A DNA stretch of 64,000 bases from Scybalousia_A sp052170555 (GCA_052170555.1 JBQNAI010000002.1:263103-327102); one strand, 5' to 3'. Counted from the stretch's first letter, positions 43,900 through 53,631 are shown. A program made the numbers and translations. Notes: generated from the sequence alone by a model not told the origin.

Positions 43900-44622
43900 T
43901 TAGTGCTTAATTATTAATTTCTTTGTGACTAATACCTTGCTATCAGCAATGATGGAATAAAAATAAACTCCGTTTAGCAAATCTGAAACATTTGTATTCA
44001 GTTTAGAAATGATTCCTGTCTTGATTGCACTTTGTTTAACTATACTTCCCAAAGAATTCCTCACTATTAACTTAGCATCGTTGTAAGAATTCGGGACTGA
44101 ATAAATGAATGTTGCAGATGAACTTGCAGGATTTGGTTGTGCAGTAACGGATAACCTTACGTCTTTACCGTTCTGTAAAACAGAAGTCGCTGTCTCAATT
44201 TGATAGACGACTTTTAATGTCTTCAAAACCTCATCCGTGCCATTATCAATGAACTTTACAAAAACATAAGATGTTGAACCATTTTCATAGGTATAAAGCA
44301 AATCAAAATTTTTGTACAATTCATTAGCGTTTAATGTTACGGGGTCAGATACTGTTCCTGTAATACAATTATTATCAAAGCACATTTGCAAATCATTCCC
44401 AGCAGAGATACCCTCCTTATCTATTTCAACTTTAAGAGTTAGAGGTTTATCCAATTTATTTTGAATATGGATAAAACTTACATTGATGCTTGCAGTAGGA
44501 TTTAAGAATATCGGTAATTCGTTTCCTTCTATGGGTTCATCATTATACAACAGAACTACACTCTGAGCACTTATTACCATTGCACTCAACAAAACAACTA
44601 ATAATAAATATACTTTTTTCAT
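43900..44622 (-). CDS. Secreted protein with T9SS type A sorting domain
   Basis: A 240-residue protein with a signal peptide (MKKVYLLLVVLLSAMVISAQ), an Ig-like beta domain of about 130 residues with two cysteines (MCFDNNCIT) and a C-terminal domain of the T9SS type A kind: AQPNPASSSATFIYSVP, LIVRNSLGSIVKQ, LNGVYFYSIIADSK and the terminal KKLIIKH. T9SS cargo crosses the outer membrane and is either released or attached to A-LPS. It shows that the organism uses this secretion route. It has its own promoter and closely follows an Omp28-like gene. Confidence 0.9.
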   Translation of the reverse strand: MKKVYLLLVVLLSAMVISAQSVVLLYNDEPIEGNELPIFLNPTASINVSFIHIQNKLDKPLTLKVEIDKEGISAGNDLQMCFDNNCITGTVSDPVTLNANELYKNFDLLYTYENGSTSYVFVKFIDNGTDEVLKTLKVVYQIETATSVLQNGKDVRLSVTAQPNPASSSATFIYSVPNSYNDAKLIVRNSLGSIVKQSAIKTGIISKLNTNVSDLLNGVYFYSIIADSKVLVTKKLIIKH

Positions 44623-44674
44623 TTCTTTAACTATTTTGGACCAAACAAATTAAATTTTTACATATTTCGTCGTG

Positions 44675-44704
44675 CAAAAATAAGCTATTTTTTTTATATA
44701 GCAA
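44675..44704 (-). promoter_or_regulatory. Promoter of the T9SS cargo gene
   Basis: Minus strand: TTG (44704-44702), a 19-base spacer and TATTTTTG (44682-44675), 53 bases before the ATG. Confidence 0.65.
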
Positions 44705-44724
44705 GATAAAATGCAAAAAATGAT

Positions 44725-45570
44725 TTACTCAATGTGAATTTCATTTACTTGAATAACTTCTCCATTATTTGCTTTAGTGATAAATACAACTATTTTACAA
44801 TGTTTTACATTCCAAGTTGAATCGATGTCAATTTTATAATTCTTTTGAATAGTTTGATTTTGTAAAATACTATCAGATAAAGGATAATCAATAACTCCAT
44901 TTGAGCGTAGAACATGATTGAAAGTGTAATTTTCTATTTCAGGACGGGTAGGGTCGTTGTCAAGTTGTTTCCCAATAATACTATCTTCCAAGACAAGAAC
45001 GGAAATATAAGTTTTGAAGTCAATATCTTTTAAAGCAATACATTGTGTACTTACCAAAAATTTATCTCCTTGAAGTTTGGCCCCTAAGTTGATATTGATA
45101 AGATGTTGGGTTGAGGTCAGAAGATTTTCTATTCTACTATCCCATTCCTCTTTTTTTATGGCCTTAGAAGAATTTGTGCCGTTATCCAACCTATTGATTA
45201 CACCAATGGGATAATTGTTTAATCCAAATTCTTCATTCCATTTTTCACCGTATTTTGTCCTTAGATCCAAGAAGTTATTAGTTTTTTGAGGTTTGGCGAA
45301 TGGTCCAGCATGAACACTCATCACAACAAGTTTTTGTTTATATTTTAATTGCAATTGATTTAGTAGTGTAGCGGCAGCAGGGCAATTTACACATTTCCAT
45401 CCCGTATAATCTTCCAGCAAAATAGATTGAGTATTTTGTGTTTTTGTTATAGGAGTTGTTTCTGTTTCTGTTTCTATTATTTTTATAACATATTCTTTCT
45501 CGTCCAAATTATCGCAGGCAAGAAAAAACAAAGGAGAAATGATCAGTGTTATGTATCTAAGAATTTTCAT
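44725..45570 (-). CDS. Omp28-like lipoprotein
   Basis: A 281-residue lipoprotein: signal with lipobox PLFFLAC (Cys about res 19). A thioredoxin-like domain follows with the CxxC motif GWKCVNCPAAATLLNQLQ, VVMSVHAGPFAKP and NNYPIGVINRLDNGTNS. The rest is beta-rich. Omp28 family proteins are outer-membrane lipoproteins of Bacteroidota, sometimes described as adhesins or redox-related. Here the intact CVNC suggests disulfide chemistry. It lies between a DUF6029 barrel and a T9SS cargo gene, all on the minus strand. Confidence 0.85.
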   Translation of the reverse strand: MKILRYITLIISPLFFLACDNLDEKEYVIKIIETETETTPITKTQNTQSILLEDYTGWKCVNCPAAATLLNQLQLKYKQKLVVMSVHAGPFAKPQKTNNFLDLRTKYGEKWNEEFGLNNYPIGVINRLDNGTNSSKAIKKEEWDSRIENLLTSTQHLININLGAKLQGDKFLVSTQCIALKDIDFKTYISVLVLEDSIIGKQLDNDPTRPEIENYTFNHVLRSNGVIDYPLSDSILQNQTIQKNYKIDIDSTWNVKHCKIVVFITKANNGEVIQVNEIHIE

Positions 45571-45640
45571 GATTACTATTAATTGTTTGATATTTTTTAT
45601 GTTTTTATTTTTTAGTATCTTTTTCAGTAAATTAATTTCA

Positions 45641-45700
45641 CACTTTAATTTACTAACTCCGCACTTTAATTTTGCAAAATGGCACTTTATTTTTGTAAAT
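45641..45700. repeat. Three tandem 21-bp repeat units
   Basis: CACTTTAATTT-type words begin at 45641, 45662 and 45683, exactly 21 bases apart, with the other half of each unit less conserved. It lies in the 150-base gap between the DUF6029 and Omp28 genes. Confidence 0.8.
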
Positions 45701-45720
45701 ACTAATATCTAATATTTCGA

Positions 45721-47412
45721 TTAGAAACTTGAGGTCACGGTTACAAACAAACCGTTGCTTGCAGGTACCTCTCTACAAACACCTCCTATACACATTATGC
45801 CTTGTCGTTGTTTTCCATAGGAAACACTTATTCTTGTTACATTAAATGTACAACCAATAGAAAAATTATAATAGTGTATCTTGTCACCTTGTTTTGTTCC
45901 ATAGTTCCATTGATCAAAACCTGCAACAAACCAATGCCCTCCAAAATTATATTCTCCACCATATTGTAGCCAATTACCTTTTGCGAATTCGTCATAATCT
46001 TGTTGTGTAAACAAAGCTTGAATTTCTCCTCTGATTGATTGTTGTTTGGAGAGTTTATATGTGCCGTCTACAACTGCAACATGTGCATAAATCATAGGAT
46101 TGCCGGCATGTCCATATGCAATAGGATTGAATTCTTGATAAGAATACATAAAATTCATCTTGTAGTTGGAGGAAAATTTTTTATTTATTCCCAAATTTAT
46201 TTCAGTAAAGTATTTTTCCTTTCCTATTGCGAATAAACTTGACTTATACCCTTTGGTGCCGGATTGATTTAAATTGTAATTATCAATAGGTTTTATGTCT
46301 ATTGAATGAATATTAGAATAATTTAATTTAATGCTTGTTCCATATTTACCTCCTAAGAAAGTATTTTTAGGAATTTTATACATAACATCTGCACTAAACC
46401 CAATTTCACCATTGATTTGTGTAGCATAAGAATACATTGCCATCAAGGAATAAGAATGGTTGAGAGTAATAGCAGGAAGATAATTGATATTAAGCATATT
46501 CCCTGATTCGTTTCGCTTTGATTTGAAAGACATATTATCTATACGTTTTACCTCCAGGCGAATACCTAATCCTTTTACAGTATATTCAGCAGTTACTAGT
46601 TGTGCATTACCTTTTCTGTAAATATAGTTGTTAACGGCATTAGGGTCTTGACCTTTGAAAGCAAATTCTCCCGATAAGGCAAAAGCATTATAACCAAAGA
46701 GAAATCTCATTGCCCCTATACCTACGTTCTCAGGAAGATTTAATTTGTATGAATTGCCATTTAGTGTAGTGTACCGAATATCTGCTTTTTCATAAGTAGA
46801 GACAAAACTCCCACCCACTATTAAACGAACTGGCGAATTATCCCAGTTTTTAATTATTTCGTTCAAAGAGAACTCTCCATCTAAACCTCTGACAAGTCCA
46901 TTGTCTGTTTCCCAAATATTATTCCAATAGTATCGTTGTTTTCCGGCAACTCCTTTTAGGATGATTCCCTTGTGAGGGCGTGCGACTATTCTTATGCCGT
47001 CCATTGCGTTATCCAATCCTAAATTTCTTTCTTCGTATGTACGTAAAACAATACCATTGCCAAATTGTTCATAAAAATTTCCGGCAGTTATTTCCAAAAA
47101 ATCTTTTTTGTAGGAAATCCAACGAGATGCAAAACCTGCTCCTTTGTATTGATTGTCAAATCCTAAAATAGGATTTAGGTAGGATTCAAATCTTACACCT
47201 GCCGAGAAATTACCTGTAGAGTAAAGAATATTGACAAAAGTGTTATTGAGCAATTTTTCATCCACTTTTTTAGCACCAATGTCCTTATCTTCTTTGGATA
47301 TCTGGACATCCGTTTGGAAGTTACCTGTTACTTTGCCATCTAATAACCCTTGAGCATTGGCATCCACAAAACTCAATGACAAAACTCCCCATATTACAAA
47401 AATTCTTTTCAT
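45721..47412 (-). CDS. DUF6029-family outer-membrane protein
   Basis: A 563-residue exported protein with signal peptide (MKRIFVIWGVLSLSFVDANAQ). A long barrel-like part of alternating strands matches DUF6029: GNFSAGVRFESYLNPILGF, ITAGNFYEQFGNGIVLRTYE, NLGLDNAMDGIRI and a C-terminal strand ending VTSSF with terminal Phe. It contains a pair of cysteines near the end (MCIGGVCREVP). Function is unknown. It is consistently found beside Omp28 and thioredoxin-like genes in my recollection of Bacteroidota genomes; here that order holds. Confidence 0.8.
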   Translation of the reverse strand: MKRIFVIWGVLSLSFVDANAQGLLDGKVTGNFQTDVQISKEDKDIGAKKVDEKLLNNTFVNILYSTGNFSAGVRFESYLNPILGFDNQYKGAGFASRWISYKKDFLEITAGNFYEQFGNGIVLRTYEERNLGLDNAMDGIRIVARPHKGIILKGVAGKQRYYWNNIWETDNGLVRGLDGEFSLNEIIKNWDNSPVRLIVGGSFVSTYEKADIRYTTLNGNSYKLNLPENVGIGAMRFLFGYNAFALSGEFAFKGQDPNAVNNYIYRKGNAQLVTAEYTVKGLGIRLEVKRIDNMSFKSKRNESGNMLNINYLPAITLNHSYSLMAMYSYATQINGEIGFSADVMYKIPKNTFLGGKYGTSIKLNYSNIHSIDIKPIDNYNLNQSGTKGYKSSLFAIGKEKYFTEINLGINKKFSSNYKMNFMYSYQEFNPIAYGHAGNPMIYAHVAVVDGTYKLSKQQSIRGEIQALFTQQDYDEFAKGNWLQYGGEYNFGGHWFVAGFDQWNYGTKQGDKIHYYNFSIGCTFNVTRISVSYGKQRQGIMCIGGVCREVPASNGLFVTVTSSF

Positions 47413-47484
47413 ACAACTGTGCTATATACTACTGTTAGAAATTCTAGATAACCATAGAAATCGTATAAGTTCTGTATTTACAAA

Positions 47485-47979
47485 TTACTTGTTCAAAAAC
47501 TCTTTGTATTTTGCAAATGTATTTTGTTCATCTCCTTCGGTATAGCCTGCGTGTTGCCAAAGAATGGTTCCATCATTACCAACAATAAATGTATGTGGAG
47601 GATTATTTACCCCCATTGCTCTTTTGAAGTCCGAATTTTCGTCTATCACGACCTCATATTCCCATTCTGAACTGCTAACAAGTGTTTTTACCTTTCCCTT
47701 TGTACGAGCGTCATCTATAGAAACAGCATATATTTTGATGCCGGTCTCTTTCTGCCAATCGTAATAATGTTCTGCAATAGTGTTTAATTCATCCAAGCAA
47801 GGATGACACCATGTTGCCCAAAAACATATCACAAAAGGTTTGTCGTCATTAGAGAAATTTTCAGTATTAATTATTTTACCATTTATATCTTTTAAGTTTA
47901 TTTTTGCTATTTTTGCGTCTTGTGCATTCAAGACTAAAACTGAGCAAACTATTGCAATAAAAACAAAAATTCTTTTCAT
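47485..47979 (-). CDS. TlpA-like periplasmic thioredoxin
   Basis: A 164-residue exported thioredoxin-fold protein. Signal peptide (ending VLNAQ), an N-terminal extension (INLKDINGKIINTENFSND), active site CFWATWCHPCLDELN (WCxxC about res 58), and cis-Pro region NPPHTFIVGNDG. Such proteins reduce or isomerise disulfides of exported proteins. The Omp28-like protein with CVNC and the cysteine-bearing DUF6029 barrel downstream are natural candidate clients. Confidence 0.92.
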   Translation of the reverse strand: MKRIFVFIAIVCSVLVLNAQDAKIAKINLKDINGKIINTENFSNDDKPFVICFWATWCHPCLDELNTIAEHYYDWQKETGIKIYAVSIDDARTKGKVKTLVSSSEWEYEVVIDENSDFKRAMGVNNPPHTFIVGNDGTILWQHAGYTEGDEQNTFAKYKEFLNK

Positions 47980-48013
47980 AATATTAAAACTTTATTGTTG
48001 ATTAATGTTAATT

Positions 48014-48991
48014 TTATTTATCTCGGATCGTCAAATATTTTACTAAAGCTTTAAGACTAATGGAATAGTCATTCAAAGGCATACTATCAACAGTTTGGAG
48101 AGCTTTCTGAGAATATTCTTTTTGCAAACTGACAGTTTTGTCTATGGCACCGCTTTGCATAACTGCTTCAAGTATTAATTGAATATCATTGTCCGTTTTT
48201 TTATCACTAAAAAACAAATTCATCATTTCATCTTTCGTTTTGTCATCTATTGTCTGTAAATAATAGATGAAAGGTAATGTGATTTTTTTCTCGCGAATAT
48301 CATTACCAATACCTTTTCCTGTTAGATTATTTATATCATAATCCAATATATCATCACGAATTTGGAAAGCAATTCCTATATTTTCTCCTAATAGAGCTAA
48401 TGAATCCAAATCTAAATTAGAATTTTGGCATGTTCTTGCACCACATTCAGTTGCTGCCTTTATTAAACAAGCTGTTTTGTAGTAAATTACTTTTAGATAA
48501 GAATGTAGTTGAATATCCTTATTTGTTGTAATATTTGTTTCTTTTATCTCTCCTTGTGGTAGTTGCAAAGCAATACGAGAAAAAATATCCATAAGAATAA
48601 AATCTTCTTTTGTTTTGAGTGTTGCAAGAGCTTTCCCATATATATAATCTCCTATAAGAATAGCTGTTTTATCACCAAAAAGAGAGTTTATAGTCTGGCT
48701 ACCTCGCCTCAGTTTTGAGTTGTCTAGAACATCATCATGTAAAAGTGAAGCTGTATGTAGCAATTCTATTATAATTGCACTTCTAAAAGTTTGTTCTGTA
48801 ATATTACCGAATATTTTTGCTGTGAGGAAAGTTATTAACGGACGTATACGTTTTCCTTTCAAATCTTTTGCATACGCAAGAATGTTATTTAGCAAAGCAT
48901 CTTCCGAAAAGAAATTATCTTTGAACATTTTCTCAAAGGTTACCATCTCATCGGATATGCATAAAGTAATATCTTGAAGTTTTGAGCTCAT
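48014..48991 (-). CDS. Polyprenyl diphosphate synthase
   Basis: A 325-residue trans-isoprenyl diphosphate synthase. First aspartate-rich motif LLHDDVLDNSKLRRG (about res 80), GKRIRPLITFL before it and the second motif FQIRDDILDYD (about res 213). The length suits an octaprenyl (IspB-like) enzyme making the menaquinone side chain. It adds isopentenyl diphosphate units to farnesyl diphosphate. A TAATTTTG -7 box lies at 49020-49013 on the minus strand. TlpA follows 35 bases downstream. Confidence 0.92.
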   Translation of the reverse strand: MSSKLQDITLCISDEMVTFEKMFKDNFFSEDALLNNILAYAKDLKGKRIRPLITFLTAKIFGNITEQTFRSAIIIELLHTASLLHDDVLDNSKLRRGSQTINSLFGDKTAILIGDYIYGKALATLKTKEDFILMDIFSRIALQLPQGEIKETNITTNKDIQLHSYLKVIYYKTACLIKAATECGARTCQNSNLDLDSLALLGENIGIAFQIRDDILDYDINNLTGKGIGNDIREKKITLPFIYYLQTIDDKTKDEMMNLFFSDKKTDNDIQLILEAVMQSGAIDKTVSLQKEYSQKALQTVDSMPLNDYSISLKALVKYLTIRDK

Positions 48992-49012
48992 TGATTAAGG
49001 TATTAAGGGTTG

Positions 49013-49020
49013 CAAAATTA
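49013..49020 (-). promoter_or_regulatory. -7 box of the polyprenyl synthase gene
   Basis: TAATTTTG on the minus strand, 22 bases before the ATG; no good -33 seen. Confidence 0.5.
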
Positions 49021-49086
49021 CATTTTTTTTACAAAAAATATTGGATATTGCCTAAAAAGATATCTCATGAATAAAAAATTATTAGA

Positions 49087-50745
49087 TTATTTTGCGAAAA
49101 GAGAGGTATAAGTGAAAGAATTGACATCGAATAGTCCTTTATCTGATAATTTCAATTCTGGAATAACCAATAGTGCCATAAATGCCATAGTCATAAAAGG
49201 AGAATTAAGATTACATTCTAAATGTTTAGCGAATTGATTTAGAGATTTGTATTTATTTGCTACGAATTCAGCACATTTATCACTCATAAGACCTCCAAAA
49301 GGTAAGCATAAAATCTCTGTATTTTTACCATCGGTAGCACATATTCCTCCTTGGTTCTCGATGAGTTCATTAATAGCTTTGACAATAAAAGAATCTTTTG
49401 TCCCAATTGCAATAATATTGTGAGAATCGTGAGCAATTGTTGATGCCAAGGCTCCATTTTTCAAACCGAAACCATTGATAAAAGCGATAGCAGGTTTACT
49501 TGTCACGTAGCGATTATAGACTATAAGTTTAAGTATATCGTTCGTGGTGTCAGCGATTATATTATCGTTCTCCACTTTTGCAGTGCAAATAATATTCTTT
49601 GTAAATAATTCTTTATCTTTAACATTAATGACCTTGATTCTAGGGGATTGTGGATTTATTATAATATCTTTTTCATCAATTTTCGGTGCTGCAAAATTAT
49701 TCGGAAGATCATATTTTTTATCTGCTAAATTTACAGAGGTATTGTAATTATTTGTTTTATCAAAAATGCAATTACCTTTTATAAAGGTAGAAAGAACATT
49801 GAAATCATGTAAATTATCTACTATTATGAAGTCAGCAGAATCCCCTTTTTGCAATAAACCAATATGTAAATTATAGTGCAAAATAGGATTTAAGGAACTT
49901 GTTTGTAGAATATTCCAAATGGAGTATCCTTTTTTCAAGGAAAGTTTGACAAGTTTATTAATATAGCCATCAATTAGGTCGTCCGGATGAATATCATCTA
50001 CACAAAACATTGTATGTTGTGGATATTTTTCAATCAATGGACACAAAGCTTCAAAATTTTTCGCTGCACTTCCTTCACGGATGAGGATTTTCATGCCAAG
50101 TCCTATTTTTTCTTCAGCTTCTTGTAAGGAACAGCATTCATGGTCAGTGGATATACCAACCGATATATATTTTTGTAAATCTTTTCCCGAAAGCATAGGA
50201 GCATGCCCATCTATGGGTTTATGCAATTGCTTTGCAATTTCTATTTTTGCGATTACTTCGCTGTCATTATTTATGACCCCAGGAAAATTCATCATTTCTG
50301 CCAAAGCAAAAACTTCATCCTTTGAAAGCAGTTTGCGAATATCGTTGCTATCAATAGTAAAACCAGATGTTTCGAATGATGTTGCTGGGACACAAGATGG
50401 AGCAGCAAAAGCAAAATAAAAATTGATTATTTTACTATCTTTAATCATATAATCTATTCCATGCAGACCACAAACGTTTGCTATCTCGTGAGGATCACAT
50501 ATACATCCTATCACCCCATGTCGTGTTGCCACCTTTGCATATTCAGATGGCAGAAGCATAGAACTCTCAATATGCAGATGAGAATCTATAAATCCGGGCA
50601 TGATGTAAGGAGCAGTTTTGGGGATATTATTTTTAATAATTATATCCTCTATGATTCCTTCTTTGATATGCAATTCTCCATCAATAATTCTTTTTGCTAC
50701 CACATCTATTATGTGACCTATAATTATATTGCTGCTATTCGTCAT
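49087..50745 (-). CDS. ade: Adenine deaminase
   Basis: A 552-residue amidohydrolase-superfamily enzyme. Metal-binding PGFIDSHLHIESSM (about res 46-59), CDPHEIANVCG, the central VAL-type DGHAPMLSGKDLQKYIS and STDHECCSLQEAEEK, then TIAHDSHNIIAIG in the second half. It converts adenine to hypoxanthine and ammonia. The product can be taken up by the hpt enzyme encoded at 18 kb and passed through guaB to GMP. It is a single gene; a possible -7 box TAATTTTG lies at 50792-50785. Confidence 0.95.
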   Translation of the reverse strand: MTNSSNIIIGHIIDVVAKRIIDGELHIKEGIIEDIIIKNNIPKTAPYIMPGFIDSHLHIESSMLLPSEYAKVATRHGVIGCICDPHEIANVCGLHGIDYMIKDSKIINFYFAFAAPSCVPATSFETSGFTIDSNDIRKLLSKDEVFALAEMMNFPGVINNDSEVIAKIEIAKQLHKPIDGHAPMLSGKDLQKYISVGISTDHECCSLQEAEEKIGLGMKILIREGSAAKNFEALCPLIEKYPQHTMFCVDDIHPDDLIDGYINKLVKLSLKKGYSIWNILQTSSLNPILHYNLHIGLLQKGDSADFIIVDNLHDFNVLSTFIKGNCIFDKTNNYNTSVNLADKKYDLPNNFAAPKIDEKDIIINPQSPRIKVINVKDKELFTKNIICTAKVENDNIIADTTNDILKLIVYNRYVTSKPAIAFINGFGLKNGALASTIAHDSHNIIAIGTKDSFIVKAINELIENQGGICATDGKNTEILCLPFGGLMSDKCAEFVANKYKSLNQFAKHLECNLNSPFMTMAFMALLVIPELKLSDKGLFDVNSFTYTSLFAK

Positions 50746-50806
50746 ATTAAGAATAATATTTAAAGGTGATTAACTTTAAAGTATCAAAATTATTTATGGA
50801 TATGAT

Positions 50807-51661
50807 TTACAGAAATGCGATACTCATTCCGGATTTTTTCAAAGGTACACATAAAACAGGGACTTTTGAAAAGCGAACTACATCTTGTGCCCGCGGGTCA
50901 GCAGCGAAGTCTGTTGTAATATCCCGTCCCATCACTATACATAGGTCTATACCATTTTCAGGAGTATTTATATATTTTATAGTTTCGTCTGCAAAATCTT
51001 TACTTTGAGATAATGTTGGCATTTTTACAACTTCACAGTTTACACCTTTTGATATTATGAATTCTTCCGTTTGTGAAGCTGTATATTCCAACCGTCTACG
51101 CTGGTCAATTTCTATTCCGTCCCAAGATCCTATTATAATAGTAATTTTTGCTCCGTATTCTTTTGCCCACTTTATAGCAGTAGGGACTTTCTGTCTAGAA
51201 GAGAGATTTAGTTCTAAAGGAAGAAGAATATTTTTTATAGGTTTAGGCTCTATGTTAACTGCAACAGTCATCAATGGTATCTCCGAGGTACGAATAAGTT
51301 TGTGAGTATTAGCCCCGATAGTGTTAAGACCGGTATTAGATGTCCCTACAACTAACAGATCAATGTTTTCTTCTTTGATAAATCGGTTTATCTCTCCCGT
51401 AATTCTACCTTTGCGGATAAATGGAGTAATGTCTAATTCATAAAATTTCTTAATATTTTTTTTAAGTTCTACAAAATGCAATTCCTGTACCTCTTGATCT
51501 ATTTCTTGTTGTCCCAAGAGTTTGCCAAAAAAACCGACTTCTTCACTGACATGTAATAGGGAATAGTTTGTATCAGAGTCTTTGAACATAAACTTACAGA
51601 ATTTCAAGCAGGCATTTAGACTTAAATCATTGAAATCTGTTGTTATCAATATATTTTTCAT
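50807..51661 (-). CDS. Universal stress protein, two UspA domains
   Basis: A 284-residue tandem UspA protein. Domain 1 (res 1-130) begins KNILITTDFNDLSLNACLKF and has LLVVGTSNTGLNTIGANTHKLI near its end. Domain 2 (res 145-275) begins IKNILLPLELNLSSRQKVPT and ends LCIVMGRDI...VPVLCVP. The ATP-binding G-2x-G-9x-G pattern is only partly present. Cytoplasmic stress-related role, mechanism not known. Confidence 0.88.
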   Translation of the reverse strand: MKNILITTDFNDLSLNACLKFCKFMFKDSDTNYSLLHVSEEVGFFGKLLGQQEIDQEVQELHFVELKKNIKKFYELDITPFIRKGRITGEINRFIKEENIDLLVVGTSNTGLNTIGANTHKLIRTSEIPLMTVAVNIEPKPIKNILLPLELNLSSRQKVPTAIKWAKEYGAKITIIIGSWDGIEIDQRRRLEYTASQTEEFIISKGVNCEVVKMPTLSQSKDFADETIKYINTPENGIDLCIVMGRDITTDFAADPRAQDVVRFSKVPVLCVPLKKSGMSIAFL

Positions 51662-51704
51662 AATTATTTTCTGTTTTTCTCAAATAGTGTTTTTTTGTAA
51701 GCTG

Positions 51705-51733
51705 CAAAGATACGCAAAATTTCCACATTACAA
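51705..51733 (-). promoter_or_regulatory. Promoter of the universal stress protein gene
   Basis: Minus strand: TTG (51733-51731), an 18-base spacer and TATCTTTG (51712-51705), 44 bases before the ATG. The rest of the gap to 51917 shows nothing else. Confidence 0.65.
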
Positions 51734-51917
51734 CTAAAAAATAGCAAGCCAATTAGTTAAGATATTTCTACAATGGGATATTTCCTTTGATGATCTGGTT
51801 GGAAGAAAGTATATACAAAATATTTTCCTACCTGGAATAAACGGATGGGTATGCTAGGGAAGAGATGGTGGCGTATAAGAAAAGCGTACTAACATTGTTA
51901 TTGCCATTATAGAAATG

Positions 51918-52829
51918 TTAAATTTTGCCTATGAGCTCTGTTATATTAGTTAGGTGATGGCGAGTGCAATAGTCGGATAAACCTGTAATAATTTCAGAAC
52001 ATACACTTGGATTTATAAAGTTTGCAGTACCGACTTGAACAGCTGCAGCACCGACTAACATAAATTCTATTACGTCTGATGCGTTCATTATTCCTCCTAT
52101 TCCGATTATGGGAATGTTAACGTTGTGTGAGACTTGCCAAACACACCTTAGGGCAATAGGTTTTATACACGGACCGCTTAATCCTCCAGTTATAGTAGAA
52201 ATCAATGGTGTTTGCCTCTCGCTATCAACAGCCATTGCTAAGACAGTATTTATTAGTGAAAGAGAATCTGCACCTGCTTTTTCTATTGCCTGTGCTATCT
52301 CCACGATGTTAGTAACATTAGGCGTAAGTTTAACTATTAGATGTTTTTTATATACTTTTCTCACCTCTTTAACAACTTCTGATGCCATATCTTTATTAAC
52401 TCCGAACCCCATTCCTCCTCTTTTGACATTTGGGCATGATATGTTTAACTCTATTGCAGGGATTTGCTCTAAATCATTAATCATTCCGGCTACCTTACAA
52501 TATTCTTCTATGCTAGATCCTGAAACATTTACTATAATATTTTCATTTTTATCTTTTATTTGTGGATATATTTTTTTGCAAAAATGTTCTATTCCTTTGT
52601 TTTGTAATCCTACTGCATTGATTATTCCCATTGGGGTTTCAGCAAGACGGGGATATGGATTGCCTTCACGTTGTTCGCCTGTTGTACCTTTTACTACAAA
52701 ACCTCCAAGTGTAGAAATATCTATAAAATCTTCATATTCTGTACCAAAACCAAATGTTCCTGATGCAGTTAGTAAAGGATTTTTTAATTTCAATGATCCT
52801 ACGGTTGTATTTAGTCTATTGTCTATCAT
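51918..52829 (-). CDS. pyrD: Dihydroorotate dehydrogenase B, catalytic subunit
   Basis: A 303-residue class 1B enzyme. LKNPLLTASGTFGFGTEY at the N-terminus, AVGLQNKGIEHF, the ELNISCPNVKRGGMGFG motif with the catalytic Cys region, and GIGGIMNASDVIEFMLVGAAAVQVGTANF for FMN binding. With PyrK it oxidises dihydroorotate to orotate using NAD+. It follows pyrK by six bases. Confidence 0.96.
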   Translation of the reverse strand: MIDNRLNTTVGSLKLKNPLLTASGTFGFGTEYEDFIDISTLGGFVVKGTTGEQREGNPYPRLAETPMGIINAVGLQNKGIEHFCKKIYPQIKDKNENIIVNVSGSSIEEYCKVAGMINDLEQIPAIELNISCPNVKRGGMGFGVNKDMASEVVKEVRKVYKKHLIVKLTPNVTNIVEIAQAIEKAGADSLSLINTVLAMAVDSERQTPLISTITGGLSGPCIKPIALRCVWQVSHNVNIPIIGIGGIMNASDVIEFMLVGAAAVQVGTANFINPSVCSEIITGLSDYCTRHHLTNITELIGKI

Positions 52830-52835
52830 AAATTA

Positions 52836-53594
52836 TTACCATTTTATTTCGTTTGCATTGAAGACTGGTCCACGCGTACATATGCATACATTACCTTCCG
52901 TTATCGTATTCGTTACACAGCACAGACAAGCACCAATTCCACAAGCCATCCGATTTTCTAAGGAAACAAAACAATCAATATTTTTTGTTCGTGCAATATT
53001 TGCAATTGCTTTCATCATAGGAGTTGGACCACATGTAAGGATTGCAGAAAATGGTTTACTTAATATAGGATGTGTTGTAACAAGTCCTTTTACTCCGCTG
53101 CTACCGTCTTCTGTCGTTACAAAAACATTTGCGACTTGTCTGTATTTTTCAATAAGGAATAGCTGTTGTTTTGTTCTTGCACCGATAAGTACAGTCGGTT
53201 TTATACCTTTTTTATGATATATTTTTGAGAGGTAATATAAAGGAGCTATACCTACGCCTCCACCTATCAGCAGAGGGTTAGCTGTTTGTGTTGGAAAACC
53301 ATTGCCCAAAGGGAAGACAACGTTGAGTTTATCCCCTTGTTGGACTAGGGATAATTGCTCTGTTGCTTTGCCAATATTCTGTATGATGATAGATATTTCA
53401 TTAGAAGAGTAATCTACGTCGTGAATACTTATAGGACGGCGGAGCATACGTTCCGGTACATTTTCAACTAATATATTAACAAATTGCCCAGGTAATATTG
53501 GACAAAGGGATTTGCTACTTTGCAAGCGTAGGAGGAAATTGGTCGGATTGAGGAATTCTTTCTTCGTTATTAGTAAATCTTGTTGGTATTTCAT
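52836..53594 (-). CDS. pyrK: Dihydroorotate dehydrogenase B, electron-transfer subunit
   Basis: A 252-residue ferredoxin reductase-like protein. The FAD domain has PGQFVNILV and RRPISIHDVDYSS; the NAD domain has LLIGGGVGIAPLYYLS and AILTCGPTPMMKAI. The C-terminal [2Fe-2S] site has ACGIGACLCCVTN followed by VCICTRGPVFN. It passes electrons from PyrD to NAD+. It heads the pyrK-pyrD operon, divergent from the next lipoprotein gene. Confidence 0.95.
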   Translation of the reverse strand: MKYQQDLLITKKEFLNPTNFLLRLQSSKSLCPILPGQFVNILVENVPERMLRRPISIHDVDYSSNEISIIIQNIGKATEQLSLVQQGDKLNVVFPLGNGFPTQTANPLLIGGGVGIAPLYYLSKIYHKKGIKPTVLIGARTKQQLFLIEKYRQVANVFVTTEDGSSGVKGLVTTHPILSKPFSAILTCGPTPMMKAIANIARTKNIDCFVSLENRMACGIGACLCCVTNTITEGNVCICTRGPVFNANEIKW

Positions 53595-53623
53595 AAATCA
53601 GTAGTTTAATCGGTTGAAAACGC

Positions 53624-53631
53624 AAAATTAA
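53624..53631 (-). promoter_or_regulatory. -7 box of pyrK-pyrD
   Basis: TAATTTTG on the minus strand, 30 bases before the pyrK ATG. It faces the plus-strand promoter at 53640-53670. Confidence 0.55.

Noticed and set aside
45641..45700. CRISPR array
   Set aside because: The repeats are contiguous at 21 bases with no unique spacers, and no cas genes are in the window.
52108..53217. A 369-codon plus-strand open frame opposite pyrD and pyrK
   Set aside because: It is antisense to two certain genes over its whole length, has no family likeness and no promoter; the openness is a side effect of codon bias on the other strand.
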